DNA of 64,000 nucleotides from Acridotheres tristis (GCA_037013685.1 CM072886.1:64618433-64682432); one strand, 5' to 3'; counted from the stretch's first letter, positions 10,901 through 24,268 are shown. Numbers and translations: made by a program. Notes: generated from the sequence alone by a model not told the origin.

Positions 10901-13887
10901 CTTTAAAAATAGGAACCAGACATAAACTGTCATGGTTTCTTTGGTTTCAGTGGAATCTCCATGAGGAGGTTGAGCCTAAGACTGCGTTTATAGAGAGTCA
11001 GCAGCAGCAAAGTATATTGTAGTTTCATATCATTCTAATCTAACTCCTCCACGTCTTGTTATCTACTTCAGCAAATTAGTGTATAAAACGTATAAATGAT
11101 TGGCAAAAATTAACTGTACATTTCTACTTTAACTGAACAATTTACATGGCATTATGGGGGCGGGGGGTGGGAAAGATTAGTTTTCCAAGATATAAACAAG
11201 CATTATTTTGCAATCTTTGGCCTGTAACTGAAAGATAATAGTTCTAATTTGCATTCAAATAAAGTAAATCTCTCAGTGTAAAAGACTTTTTATAGTTCCC
11301 ATAAACCAGAAATAGATTAAAGTGTAGACAGTGTGAGGAGGATAGGAGGATAAATCAACCAGATAAAGATGATCAAATAAAAGGGAAAAATAATCCTTTC
11401 TAAATGTTCACTTTGTCAACTTCAAAAATCCTGTGGGCTGGACAAAAATGTGTGTGATTTCTCCAGATTTCTGTCAATAAAACTTTGCTTTTACTCAAAA
11501 GGCAAGAACCTTTACTTAGGGATACCAAGCCTGGAAATACTCTGACTTTCTCTTGTTAATTCCAAATCCTTTTATTTGGAGATCCTGCCATTCTACCAGG
11601 AAGGACACATCACCTCCTTAGACCAAGCATTTTTGCAAATATGTCAGTATTGTACCTTTACTGTAGCAACATGAAACACAGTTTTCTGGTTCTGAAAGTG
11701 TAATGTGCCCACAGTTTCCTCTGAAGTCAGTAATGGTCATCAGTGTCCTCAAACTCTGAAGACTTCTACCAGATTTTCCCCTGGAAGAGTCACTGAAACA
11801 AGGTATGTGTCACTCAAAATTATTGTTGCTATTTATTTGGTTATAGTTGAATGTAATGTGTGTAAGCAGCTCTGAGAACAGATACGAAGAACATGAACAT
11901 CTACAGTCTGGCAAACAAAGCATGCAAGATAAGTGAACATGTGTCTCATAACATATTATCTATGAGCCAGACCCATGATTTTTGTCCAATTGTGGTGTGC
12001 CACTCCTCCACCCGAATGGTCAAACTGTTTCCCTCACAGCCTGGGATTTAAGGTATCCACATGGGAGATGTGCTTTCAGACGTCCTTTGGGAATAGTAGA
12101 TTAAAGAGCCTTTGCACTTGGATGAGTACATTAATCACAAGTCTAATTTACAAAAGATTCATTTCACCTGCTAGCAATGCTTTATGAAAGTTAACCCAGT
12201 CCTTTAAAAGAAACTCTTTGGGGCCCCCACCCTCAGGAAAGAATGCCAGTCCATGGGTCCTATGGAGACAATACCAACAGCTCAGCTCTGAGAAGTGAGA
12301 GAAGTTAAAGCCACTTCTTCATTGAGAATTTTGTCCTGGTTAGCTGCTCTCCCTCCTTTTGCAATTATTTTGCCCTTTGTATGAGCCCTTCTTTTACCAA
12401 GTACTGCACAGAGAAAACAGCTAACCTGAGGCTTTGGATTCCACTTGGAGCTGGTGCTGCTGAAAAGCTTAACAATGGGTCTAGAACTAAATGGGATTAG
12501 CATTGGGTTAAGTGCACATAATCCATGGCTTTCAGGCTGCAAAATTAGGGAAGTGAAAGTATAAAAGTAACAACTAATTTGAGAATTCTACTTAGCATTA
12601 AATTATGTTATGGTTCCACAAGTCTTGAAACCAGAGACCAGTTCCATGAAGCTCTTATCTACTTGTGAGCATAAATGTATATACCTAATTAGGAAACTCT
12701 TTACAATAATGCAGTATTGATTAAGCTCCATGTCCGTACATCCATAAGTATACGTTTTGTTGTGAGGACTCTAATTTCACTGCACTGTGGAATTGATCTG
12801 CCCTGACAGATCCAGGAACTTGTCAGGAACAGCACTTGTATGGCTGACTTTCCCACCATCATAAATATGCTTCAGTACAATTGTTTTGAGTGAAATCATG
12901 TAAGGATATGACTTAATGTATTTCGTCTGGCTTCCTATCTTAGCTTAAAAGTCTTGGGTTTTAATACACTCAATGAAAGAGAAGCCTAATCAAAAACTTT
13001 TGAGAGATCCAAAACACTTTTGTCCCTGAAGGCACATTCTCCCATCTCTCATTGTAATCAAGGACTGAATTTGGCCTCAAATGGCAGTGTCATCACCTGT
13101 GACAACAAACACTGAGGAAAGGTGTGCCCTCTGTACCACATATTTTTAACACAATGAACAAAAAAAGTAACAGTTGGGGGTTTTGTAACAGAAGATCAAG
13201 TTTTAGACTGTTGAAAACCCTTCTGAACCAAACATTAGAAAGCATCATGCATAGTTCCTAAAAACTGATATTGCAAGAAACTGTGTGTCTTTTGATTAAA
13301 ATGGAAAGGCAGGATGATTTTACAGTACTTTGTTCAATTTTAAGCCAATAAGAGGCAGTAGATTCACGAAGGCATAGAAGTCAAAAATAGCATTCCATCC
13401 TCTAACTACCTGACTGATCTTTGTTTTAGAAAAGAGCATTTAGGAACAGCTCTAACAATATGTAGCATTATGTCTTTTGGACATGATTAGTTATGAAAAT
13501 GCATTTTTTTCTAGGGATCTCTCTCTCTGCCTATATATGTGTATATATATATTTAAGGCTGCTTTGAGAAAATATTGCTTTAAAGGAATGAGACTAAAAC
13601 TCAAACTCTTTCCATTTATAGAAGCCTCTCTATTTGAGGGACACTCAAATATACTCAACTAGCAAGACAAACCTTTTTTGGGTCATGGCTTTACAACTAA
13701 CAGCTTCACTGACTTTAAGCAGAAAAATGGCAATTTTGAAAATGGAAAGAAAATCATGACCTAAGTGACTGAACTTTCCTAGTAGCTAATCCACTTTCAT
13801 ATGCTTGGTACTAAGGTTAATGTTATTATTTTTATCCTTAAAGTTAAATGCTCTAATGATCAAGACTATAGAGCGCATCTTGGTTCT

Positions 13888-13918
13888 CTGTAAGAAACTG
13901 CATCTAAGTTTCTTACAG
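13888..13918. repeat. Perfect 12-bp inverted repeat with 7-nt loop
   Basis: CTGTAAGAAACT (13888-13899) pairs exactly with AGTTTCTTACAG (13907-13918) around GCATCTA. The pairing does not continue outward: the next positions are T/T and C/A mismatches. It is too short for a typical pre-miRNA stem but could be a transposon-terminal remnant or a cruciform. Confidence 0.9.
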
Positions 13919-15054
13919 TAAAAAAAAGGCCTTTTCTTTGTACAAATAAAATGTAGGAAATTATGCAAAAAATAAGGGCAAGGTTACTGCTTTAAAGCAA
14001 AGAAAATAGATGGTGGTGCAGAAGGAGAAAAAGTGCAACAGACTTGGAAAAAGGGAATAAGTAGAGGTCTTTGCACGACCCAGAGGACCATTCCTCTTTT
14101 CAAGGTGGTAAAACATTCTAAGTATCCCAACCAATCATGTTGGCATGAACACACAAATAAAATAAACCAAAATAGAAACAAAATAAATAATTGTTCAGCC
14201 TCTTATTTAGCTATGTCTAAAGCTATTCTAAAATTCAGAACAAGATCAACGTTGTTCAACATTGCTAAGAGGTTTCCCTCTTAGCAGATAAGGCATTTCT
14301 CTGCAGCATAGGGCACAACAGTAGATGGTAGGATGTAGCTCACTGCAATAGCAGGCATAAATGCATCTTCTTTGGAGGAAAAAATGCCTTTCTTTATAGA
14401 AGTTGAAAATCTACCTCTGTAAGTGTGCCTGCTACACTTTATTAATAAAGTAAGAATGAAATACAATCAAAAAATCCAATTTACTATAAAAAATGTTAGA
14501 GCAATGCAAAACTGACTATTACTTATGCTTCTAGACACAGGGCAATAAAGTTTTAAGACCCATCTGTCATTGCACCTGAGTGCCCTTCACAGTACGTATG
14601 CACAAGTGCAGAGGGCTGAATTCAGCACCAGCGAAAGTGGGGGCACCTGCAATGGAACTCCTTATCCAATGCCAGTGGAGAACTAAGCCCACAGTGTTCA
14701 AAAGGAAAGGTTTTATAAAACATGACAGAATCTGCTGATATGAGTCCCTTGAAAATTATTTAATAGCTGGAAATCTTTGAGGGAACAGAACAGATGAAGT
14801 TCCTCAGTGGCTTTTTACAATAGCCACTGCACTAATGAACATCTGGAGTTCTTGCTGCTCTCTGTTTTATTCAGTCTAATCCGTATTGCATTAGACCTTC
14901 ATGTGTTCATGATAAACTGGCAGCAAAGACTGCCTTAAATAGAAAGAGAGGATGAAGACAATTTTTCCATTAACAATATATTTCCCTTTGGAGTCAGAGG
15001 TCCATTATTGGTTTGCTCCAAAAGCAGAACATAAACTGCCTCTTATTTGTGAAA

Positions 15055-15055
<1 letters not shown>
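13919..15055. other. Non-coding stretch without recognisable gene
   Basis: Short frames on both strands only. No named repeat or plausible exon was recognised before the ATT array. Confidence 0.6.

Positions 15056-15109
<54 letters not shown>
15056..15109. repeat. Pure (ATT)18 microsatellite
   Basis: Eighteen uninterrupted ATT units span 54 bp. Read in different frames they give the poly-Leu and poly-Tyr runs of the plus-strand frames at 14952-15134 and 15013-15225, which are artefacts. The purity suggests an actively slipping, probably polymorphic locus. Its complement is the same motif class as the TAA array at 656-703. Confidence 0.99.
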
Positions 15110-15414
15110 GCTTCTACCTGGAGATGTTTCGTGAACAAAAGCCTCCAGTCTATTCCTTCTCACAAATCAAACTAAGATACCACATACAAGCACAGGTCCA
15201 TCATAAGCTACACTGGAAAAATTAATTCATAAATTACTCGTTTTGAAGTGTGTGTTTCTCACTGATTTGTCAATCAGCTACTCCTAAAAGCAGCACTGCT
15301 TCAGTTCAGCCCTTCTGCAAGGACTGAGGTGTGAGCCAGCAGTCACTTGGCTCTGTCCACTATCCTCTGCTGGGAGAGGGTGGTGCTCATAGTCCACCCT
15401 CCAAGCTGTTCACA

Positions 15415-15477
15415 GTGTCTGAAACACAGATTTCTGTGTCTGAAACACAGATTTTTGTGTCTGAAACACAGTTTTTT
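15415..15477 (+). repeat. 21-bp tandem repeat, three copies
   Basis: The unit GTGTCTGAAACACAGATTTCT (15415-15435) recurs at 15436-15456 and 15457-15477 with only a few changes in the 3' part. The core GTGTCTGAAACAC is itself an imperfect inverted repeat (GTGT...ACAC). This is a short minisatellite; the periodic protein in the overlapping frames is a by-product. Confidence 0.95.
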
Positions 15478-18400
15478 CACTGGTACAGTCTCATGGAGGA
15501 CACTGTCAAACAGGAGACAGTTCCTTGTTCTATCAGAGCTCCAATTTTGAACACTTTCATTCCATTTATTTACTAATGCCATCTTGCAAACATGACCTGA
15601 TTCCTAGGCAATTCCTCCAAAATACCACAGGAGCACCTAGAAATTTTTTTCCGAAAATGGGCTTCACTTCTCTGCTGCCAGCCTCCAAAGTCCATCACGG
15701 AGAGAAGAATCCTTCTCTTCCCTTTCTTTATTAGCAACTCACCCACAGCAATTTGGTAACACTCACTCCTCTCTGAATCATTGTTTATGCTCTTCCCTTA
15801 CAGCAACTATTCTATAAATAAAAATCCATTCAAATGCATATTAATAAGGAAATACAAGGCTTGTAAACCTAGTGATGCAATGCTGAAGACTGCATTTGCA
15901 AAAACTTTTTTGGAAAACTTCTATGTGCTATATTAAGCTAAGCTTGTTAAAGTTCTCTCTCCTCATTGTTTTCCTCTGCTTTTAGTGCATTGGTATTCCT
16001 TCCAAAACTGTACTCTTTAATGACTTCCCACCTCATTCAATTGTTCAAGCATTTCCCTTTTCTTTTCAGCCTTCCCTTCATGAGTTTCTCCATGGATTTT
16101 AAATCCCGTCCTTTGAAGCTGATCCACCACCACGATACCTGTTGCAGTCTGACCCATCACATTCCTCTGACATTCCAGGTGCAGCTCCCAGACTGATGTA
16201 AATGCCACTGGCTGTCACAGACCTGTGCTCCTTTCCCAAGAGCCCCCAGGCTTTGATATTTCATTATAGATTTCTCCACAGTTTTCAGTAATCAGCCTTT
16301 TTCTGAGTTTTGACAAGTGCCCAGGACAAGTCTTACAAACTTTCCGAACTTACTTTTCTTTTCCCCTATTTTTTTATTATTTGGCAGCCTAGAAATGTTA
16401 TAAGTCCTCTACTCTGAAGCAGAGAGGCAGAAAAACTTTCTCTGCGTGGGGTAATGCTGTGCTGGGCTCCAGCTCAGAGCCTTAGCTCTGACAGTAAGAA
16501 AGAGAGCACATTAGTAGTGTATCTCTCTGCTCCTGCTTTTCTTTTTGGCAAGAACTGCTTCTCTGAGCCAGCAGGTGTTTAATGCTATTAAATTTATGGG
16601 TAGTGAAAGCTGTTGAATTTTAAAACATCTGGGTAACATAAATTATCAGAACTTTTTTTCAGTATAAGGCTAAAAAAAGGTTTTGAGATCTGCAGAAAAG
16701 CATTAGCAGCATTGACAAAACTGTGTTTATTTCTGAATATTTGACCATTTGACACTGGCTTCCCACAAGGATCCTTATACTCACAGTTACAGTGTCCATA
16801 GATTGTGAACTGAGAAACAGCAGGTAAATCTCATCAACATTCAATTTTTGGTGTGTTCCACATGTATCACGTAATATGCCAGGAAGTGTCAAAAGCCGTG
16901 GCTGTTTCTCACATGGTGCACAATCTCCTGGATCTACTTCTTCACGGTTTGATCCACACTTTTCTTTCTCACATAGCTCTGCTCTTAGCCATAGTATATC
17001 ATGAAAACCATAACAGGGGGAGGGGGCAGTAAAGAGGAAGGAAGGTCTCAATTTGGAAAAGTTCAGTGGTTGCTGTGGTGTGAAAGAGCTAGTGAACAAA
17101 GTGAGCAGGTAATAAGAAGCATGCAAAATGATTTGAAGTGTTTAATTTGCTTCACAGCCAACCCTCTTGACTTGAGTGGAAGCAGTGTGTGTTTCCAAGG
17201 CACTGAGGATCTGTGACCCAGCAGGATTGAGGGTGAATAACAGCCATTGGATGATGACCTGCAGGATGGTTTCTGTCTTGGAGAGTCCAACCCTAATTTA
17301 GATAGCTGAAGGCTTCTGAAGCCTCACTGATTCATCACAGACTTGTAGGCTGCCTGAGACAAGGCACTGTTTTCCCAGAGTCTGGAATCATTGAGCACGG
17401 GATGTACTCAGGTTGTGAACAGAGAGGTGATCTGACAATGCCTGTTGGAGCAGACCCAAGTGTTGCTGGCGGAGCTGCTCCCACAAGCCTGAGCACGTGG
17501 TCCACATAGTGTAGGAGGCAACAAGTTTCCATCTATGTGGGCAAGACAGATGTGCCAAAAAAGCAGCACAAGAGATGAAACGTGAGGTCCAATGCCTATC
17601 AGAAACAATTCTGATAACGTTTTCTTCTCTATGATACTCTTTTGTCACCTATTTCCTCCGTCACCCATATTTTCACTATTATTTTTCTCCCCTCCATCAA
17701 GGTTTCCTAGAGCTCAGAACTGATCAGGTCTATGAGGGATTTCAAGCCCATAAATTTAATAAACAGAAAAAACACTGCAGTGGATTTTTAACCGTCATAA
17801 TCATCAATGCATGAGAAATAGAAGCAAGGAAATAAAGCGCATCCCATAATTATTTTTTTTCTTTAACAGTAGTTATTTTAAGCTTTGTTACACCAATATG
17901 GCTTGCACAAACTAAGAAGATACGTTTCAAACATGGGTGTTCGGTGTCTGGTCTACATTTTAAGTAACACAGGAGATAAGAGAAGATGAAAGACATAAGT
18001 ACACTATCGCACTACATAATGTGCATTAGGTAAACATTTCCATTAAAAGTACATAGCACATGCACAACTAAATATTTTCTCTGATATGATTGTCTGATGG
18101 AACTGAGACCTATTTCCAAGCACTTCTGATTCAGGGAAAGGTCAGATACAAATAAAAATATGATGTCTGCCCTCCAGCTTTAGAGTAAGTGTGTCTGTTT
18201 AGGAAAAAAAAATATATATTTGGGATAATATTACCAATCCTGAAAAATGAGTGAGCTGAAATACTGGTTGGGGACATCATCTCCTGACTAGCCTCTTACA
18301 GCTCAGATTTCTTTTCCTCACAACAGAGCAAAAAAAAATAATTAATATAATGAAATAATAATAAAAAATAACAAGCCTGGAAATTTCCAGGTCACCTTGG

Positions 18401-19747
18401 TTTGAATGCTGTTTAGCCAACCTGAGAGTTTTTCTTCCACAGTTTTGCAGATCTCAGCCAAACACTTTCCCCACATGACGTGTTTCCTCAGTGAAGCAGC
18501 CTATCCTGCCTGCCCTGCTGCAGCTGTGGAACATCTGGGTGGGAAGATCCTTTGCCCCCAGGACTCCCCGCAGCACAGTGTGGTTATGGATTCCAGTGGT
18601 GCACAGGGAATATGATTTTGCTCTCTACATTTCCTGTTGTGAATTTTTGACCTGCTCTGATTAATGTTTGTTTTTATATGGCTACCAAGTTATTGGAAGG
18701 TCTTTTCCTCCTACCCTCACCTTCTCTGAATACCATGTATACAGACACACACATATATATACATAGGCATTAATAGACAAATTATTTCAAACCATTAAAA
18801 CACATGCTTTACAATTAAAAAAACCCTCCTCTTTTCTCAAAACCTGTGGAAATTCTGAAGGTTCAGTTTCATTCACTATCGAAATCCCCATTTAACGAAA
18901 ATTTTTACTTTTCCAATTTAAACTGACTTTTTAACCAAAAGCAAAACAAACACAGGCGGTTACTGTTGGCACATGCTCTTAACTTTTTTCAGCATTTTTT
19001 TTACCATCCATTCCCTTAAGCTACATTTCAAAACCACAGCTTATTTTTTCTCCTGTACAAAGGGAAAGGTTCTTTATGTCATTTTCATGACTACACAAGG
19101 AAATCTATCATCATTTTTACTAACCAACTACTTCCCTTCATTCATCCCCAGATCTATGTCTATTGTTAATATGGTGTAATATAGAATAAAACCCTACAAA
19201 ATGAAGTGGTTACCTCATCTAAAAATCAGGTTTCTTTGTTAACTAGTGATTTTCCATTACTCTAGCTGTGTGAATAATATCTTAAGAGCTTGAGGCAAAG
19301 AAAGTACTTAAAGACAGCATTCTACTTATTAAATACCAAACACTCCCAAAATATTCAGGGAGCAAACTAAAACAATATTAGGCTGCATGCTATAAACTTA
19401 CACTATTTTAAAATTGTTTCCCCTCCATATTTCACAGATTATTCCCAATACTGAAATTTGGTGGATATTCATAATATAAAAGGGTGCTTAGTGAGGAATG
19501 AGGTGCTAGCAACACATTATTTAAGATGTGGGACTCTGTCAAAGTGTCTTACTCTTCAAGTGCCCTGTTCAGGACACCTCAAAAAGGTGAGAGAAATACC
19601 CACTTCAGCCCTCCAAAGACACCAGCAGAATACAAGCAACCCAGAAGAGTGGCTGAAAACATTAATTTGTTCTCAAGGACTGTTTTGGTACAGCAAGATT
19701 TAGCAGTTGGGCTTAAGGGTTAATCCTAAAACATCTCTTTAATCAGA
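15478..19747. other. Non-coding stretch without recognisable gene
   Basis: Frames here are short and overlap in opposite directions, for example the 155-codon minus-strand frame at 16659-17126 and several at 17335-17648. None shows a domain I know. Short TA/CA-rich runs occur near 18740-18765. No repeat family was recognised. Confidence 0.55.
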
Positions 19748-19850
19748 GGACAGTACAGCTGGGAAACTGAGGCACAGATGCACAGGACATGAATAGAAAC
19801 AATTCAACATCATCACAGAGACAATTAAAGAGTAGGGAATTTAGGAATCT
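19748..19850 (-). mobile_element. MIR-like SINE fragment, minus orientation
   Basis: The plus strand reads 'CAGCTGGGAAACTGAGGCAC' then 'CATCACAGAGACAATTAAAG' and 'TAGGGAATTTAGGAATCT'. This follows the order of an antisense MIR core: GGGAAACTGAGGCACAG, then the ACACAG block, then the region before the tRNA-related part. The first 20 bases match closely and the rest is diverged. MIR-type core-SINEs are ancient amniote repeats, which fits the decay. Confidence 0.5.
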
Positions 19851-22800
19851 AATAACCCATATTGGAATTTAGCCAAGATGCTGAAACAGATGCACAAAGC
19901 TGTTGCAAGGATGCTTTGTGTATTCTTTATCATTTTAATATCTTATGTTATACCATATGGTCCCACATTTCAATCATTGCGATATAAGCCACAAAAGAGG
20001 TAAAAGAAACTGTTGACAAAACATTTATAGAGAGTAAATTCCCTAAGGATCTTTTGGGTCTGGGATTTTACAGGCATTCCATTTTCAAAATGCTTCTAGA
20101 CTTAAATAATCCTGGGGAAATATCCCTTTCTCCAGGGCACAGTTGGAAACACAAGACATCGACTGTGCCCAGTGATAGGGCAAAGTCCACAGACCAAAGA
20201 AAAAATAGGAAAGTCATTCAAAATCATTTGAGGCAAGAAAAAGAACTATTCAGAGCAGGGGACATCAGGCCAGGAAAGAGCATGGCCAGGAGAAGCAGCC
20301 AGGAGAGCTACCACACAGCTGTTTCCTCCTCTGCCTCCTCTCCCAGTGCTTTGTCCTTTAGCTGACTCTGGCTCTGTCTGCTTTAGTAGGCTTCCTGCTC
20401 TTTATAGATTTAAACAAATTCTTTGTTATTTGCTTATACGCTTTTGGCTGTTTGCTTTGCAAAATGCCTTTTAGTATCCCCACATTTCTGTCTCATATTT
20501 ACCTGCCATTAATTATAATCCTCTTCATAAGCTGAGATCTTCCCTTCCTGTACAGAGACACATTAAGATTTTCCAGAATTTTGCCTTTACTTATACCTAT
20601 TAATTTGCCGTCCCACTCTTTGAGTTGCTCTTTTTTTTTTTTTACTTTTTTTTCCCCTCCTAGGGGTAGTCATTTATTACTCATTTTATGGGATGTTTAA
20701 GTAGCCCCCATGCTGAGCTGCAACACTTTAATTTCCTCACTTTTCACCTTAACATCTTTTTTACTAGCTTCCTCATTTTTAAGCCTCCAATTTAGTGCAC
20801 AATTTAGCATCAGTATACTGGTTCTCAGTACAATTCATCCTCTGAGGACACTTCTATTATATTATTACTTAAGCACATCTGCACTCATGTCAGCCACTTC
20901 AGCGTGGCTGCATTGCAAGGCAGAGATACAGAACCCTGCTCTGCGTCAGCCAGCTTGCCTACTGCTCATGGGGCTACAGCAGCACACACTGAACACTGAA
21001 TTTGCCCTGATTTTAAAGGGGTCACTGGGAGCTCTGCCCCAAAACCAATGTGTCCAGATAAGCAGTTTTAGACACAGTGGATTGGGAGTACAGAGAACTT
21101 GGCCATGAGCAGGTGCTGTAAGGGTGGTGGTGGTGCTGAGTTTGAGCTGTTTTGCTCGAGGGCTTTTTTCAGTTTCACGGCTACACATGTGTGTTCTGTT
21201 CAGTTCGCCTTTGCACGGGTATGAACACAAGAACTCCTAAGAAAACAAAACCTGATCTCATTTCTTAAACTCCAAGGTAAGAAGAAAGGGGAAGTTGGGA
21301 AAGACTTTGCAATCACTTCTCTCATGAAGAATACAGTCACTTGAAGAGACAGAGGGAAATGAAAGAACATCACACAAAAAATCAGGGATATTGGTAGCTT
21401 TTACTGAGGGTTTACCACACATACATGTGAACAAAATATCCCTTGACAGATAACCCTGATAATATTTGGTGTCTTCCAGAGAAAAATGTTGATTTCCTCA
21501 AAACCTGGATTTGTGGTGGTTATTTTCAAAGGCTTTTTAGTAATTTGTACCTCTGTGCTCTCTTTAGGGGCATGGCTTTTCTTTGTGGGATTTCATGCAT
21601 TGCCTGTTATAAGATGACATTAATCTTTGTTCAAATGCCTGGACCTTATGCTAATTTCGTGTTTATAGTAATCCCCTGTTTCAATTTTATGGCTGCATCT
21701 TTTACTTTTGCCTTCAAATGTGGAGGATAAGTCACATGATTACAAAAAAATAAACAAAGAAAACAATGTTGGTTCTTCAGACCATAATGTCACCCAGCAA
21801 AGTTGGTTACTTTAGTTTTTGAAGCCAAGACCAGCTGAAAGTTCAGATATGCATTTATCACAACAATGGAAAACACAAATTGGCTTCGTTTCCTTTTCCT
21901 TTGTATGAAGTCATTACCAAACATATTGGCTGGGAACTCTAGGGATTAGGAAGCAGTCAGATTTAGAACAGGAATAAAAATGCTAGGATTTTTCAGCAAT
22001 AAAAGAGTGAACTTGAAAATACAAAGAAAAAAAAAGAGTGAGAATGCCAAAAACAGTGATAGAATTGAGACTGATGACTTTGTAATTGGAAATAATACAG
22101 TAAGGAAATTAACAGACTTGGGAAATGTTTTAGACTCATGGAGAACATTAAAAGTTGATTAAGTATGAAAAGGGAAAGACCAAAGCTGTAAGGACTATAA
22201 ATTCACATTTTCTTCAGTGGGAAAAGGGTTAAAATAAAAGTGACAATGCAGGAGATGGAAAACAGGGAAAATTAAAACTTGGATTTAGCCTTTTCTTAAT
22301 TCCAGTTCTGAACAAATCTGACATATCTTAAAAAGCTCTTTGTGTGGAGAAAGCATATTTTCACTGCTGCTGACATCTGAGATGCTGTCAACTGTGGGTT
22401 GGCCACTGTAGCCAAAAGCTTTGGAGCAAGTCTCAGTGGCAGAGAAGGCATGTGGGATGGGGCAATGCAGAGCAGTGGGAATGGCACTCTCTCCACCCTC
22501 CTTACCACCCCCATCAGCTGCCCCAGCTCCCTGCCAGCACAGAAAGGTGAGCCTTCAGCCTGTCTCTGCCAGCCATCCCTGACTGCCCCTTGCTTCTTGG
22601 GCAGTTGTGGCTTTCCTAACTGCATGTTGATGGGTGGTTTAGCTTCTGTAAGAGGGAGAAGGTAATATTCCAGAAGACTTGTGCTGCAATATCTTTCCCC
22701 GCTCAAAATATTCAACAGGAAGCTAGAAATGTTAAGCCATTCCCTAGCCAGTAATCTCCTTAAAAAGACATCCTGGATCCAGTTGCTTTATGATGCTTCT

Positions 22801-23239
22801 GGTAATGCACATCAATAGATAGCGATAGAGTTGTGTTCCAAACCCTATCCAAAATGGTCCGTAATCAATTTTTTTACCTCATAGGAGATTCAAAATTCAA
22901 TCGTCTGGAAGCCTAGGCAAGAGAAAGCTATGTTTAAACATCATCCCCTGCATGCCTGCAGAGTATAATACTTTTTAAAAGCTCATTTGACATATAGAAA
23001 AGCATTTCACTATCCATAAACACAGTAGCTCTGTGTATAAAAGAGTGGGTAAATTAAACTATCCAAATGAAAAAAGAGCTGAACTATGGGAGCAAAAGTC
23101 AGCTGAGTTAAAATGAACAAAAGTTGAAGCTCTTTGTATCAAATATAAAGAGAGAGATAGGAAAAATATTCTTCTGAAATATTCATGTTCTGAAAACATG
23201 CTTTAAGTATATATAAAAATCCCAGTTTTTTACTTTTAT
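19851..23239. other. Non-coding stretch without recognisable gene
   Basis: Includes a locally GC-richer segment (about 22380-22640) with open frames on both strands but few CpGs and no recognisable domain. A T-rich run lies at about 20631-20654. No repeat family was recognised. Confidence 0.55.
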
Positions 23240-23329
23240 CAGGTCATGCCTTAGTCCCTGGATAGGCACATTTTGACCCAATAGCTCTTATTCTGGGATC
23301 AGGGCTTAAATGACCTATTTGGATCTTAG

Positions 23330-23460
23330 ATAGAGCAGCTGCTCTGGGGAGACGCAGACTCTCTGCAGCATCTGTCTTCCTTAATGGAAAGCAACTTCCT
23401 ATTTGTTTACCTGCAAAAGGCTGCAAGTGCCATTAAAAGAGTATTCGGGACAGTTTCAGT
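23330..23460. promoter_or_regulatory. Candidate regulatory element with forkhead- and NKX-like sites
   Basis: Complex sequence contains TGTTTAC (23404-23410, forkhead core) followed about 15 bp later by GCAAGTG (NKX2-like) and a CATTAAAAG block. The layout resembles conserved non-coding sequence, but this is an appearance-based call. Confidence 0.3.
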
Positions 23461-24119
23461 GCCATGTCCTGAAATATAAAATTTTCTTTGATGTTTTACA
23501 TTGGTTTCAATCAGGAATTTCCAACCTACTTTAATTTTCCTTTATTCCTTGCACCAAACAATAACAGTAGGAAACCTGAAACATCCCCAGTGTTACTAGA
23601 GCTGTGAAAAAAGGAGATACCCAGCTTACTGAATTATTTCCAAATACTACTGTAGTTCTCTATGCATCCCTAGTATAAAGGGGAAAAAAGTGAAACCTAA
23701 TCATTAAAAGAAAACCTGTTTGGATTGTTTGAAGTGTGAAGGTCTTGTGTTTTGTAGTTAGAAATTACACTTCTTTACATTTCTTAATCTGATTCAGGTT
23801 TTTCCTTTTCTTTCCCTCTTGCTTTTAATTTGATGTGCCAGTCAAAGTTAACATTAGGAAAAACAGCAAATATACACCTCGTAATTTATGTGCATTCATG
23901 TTGTACACCATAATAGCTCTCATCTTGGCAAAAGTTAGCAGATTGTTCTCTGCTCTCAGGAGGAAATAGCATTCATTTTAGGTTTTAATGGAGCTTTAGG
24001 GTTATAGTAACTCAAACTAAATCATCATGAATTATTTCTGAATCCCATGTTATGTGCTCTCTTTTCTTCCCTTTGTTGGTTTGTGAACATGTGAGTTTCA
24101 CACACTGGCAACCAGAACT

Positions 24120-24260
24120 TGTGCACTAAATAATAAGCAGCCCCTCAATCTGAATTGGAGCAACAACACGTCAGACCATTCCTGAAATGACAGGAGCCCT
24201 GTCCCAGCAACAATGGCCAATGGCACATGCAAACTAATGTCTGGTATTATTGAAACTAAT
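24120..24260. promoter_or_regulatory. Candidate regulatory element with SOX-like and CCAAT sites
   Basis: ACAATGG (24210-24216, SOX core) is directly followed by CCAATGG (24217-24223, CCAAT-box core). It sits in complex, repeat-free sequence just before a 22-bp duplication of AAACTAATGTCT (24231 and 24253). Conservation is untested. Confidence 0.3.
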
Positions 24261-24268
24261 GTCTAGGA
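24231..24268. repeat. Tandem duplication, about 22 bp, two copies
   Basis: AAACTAATGTCTGGTATTATTG (22 bp) at 24231-24252 is followed by a second AAACTAATGTCT at 24253-24264 with a related TA-rich tail. A small local duplication, diverged at its 3' half. Confidence 0.8.

Larger units (their letters stand above)
8601..13887. other. Non-coding stretch with one long open frame
   Basis: No repeat family was recognised. It includes the 609-bp open frame at 10292-10900, discussed as its own feature, and a strong 3'-splice-site-like sequence ending at 10860. The rest is AT-rich DNA with short frames and G-rich or A-rich runs, such as that at 11156-11170. Confidence 0.55.

Noticed and set aside
14952..15225. 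Open frames with long Leu or Tyr runs
   Set aside because: They are translations of the (ATT)18 microsatellite in different frames.
15415..15477. Possible CRISPR-like repeats
   Set aside because: The 21-bp copies are contiguous without spacers and the sequence is vertebrate; it is a tandem repeat.
16659..17126. 155-codon minus-strand frame
   Set aside because: No recognisable domain, no clear splice signals, and an opposite-strand frame overlaps it.
22380..22640. GC-richer segment as a CpG island or promoter
   Set aside because: Almost no CpG dinucleotides, no TATA/initiator arrangement and no downstream gene.
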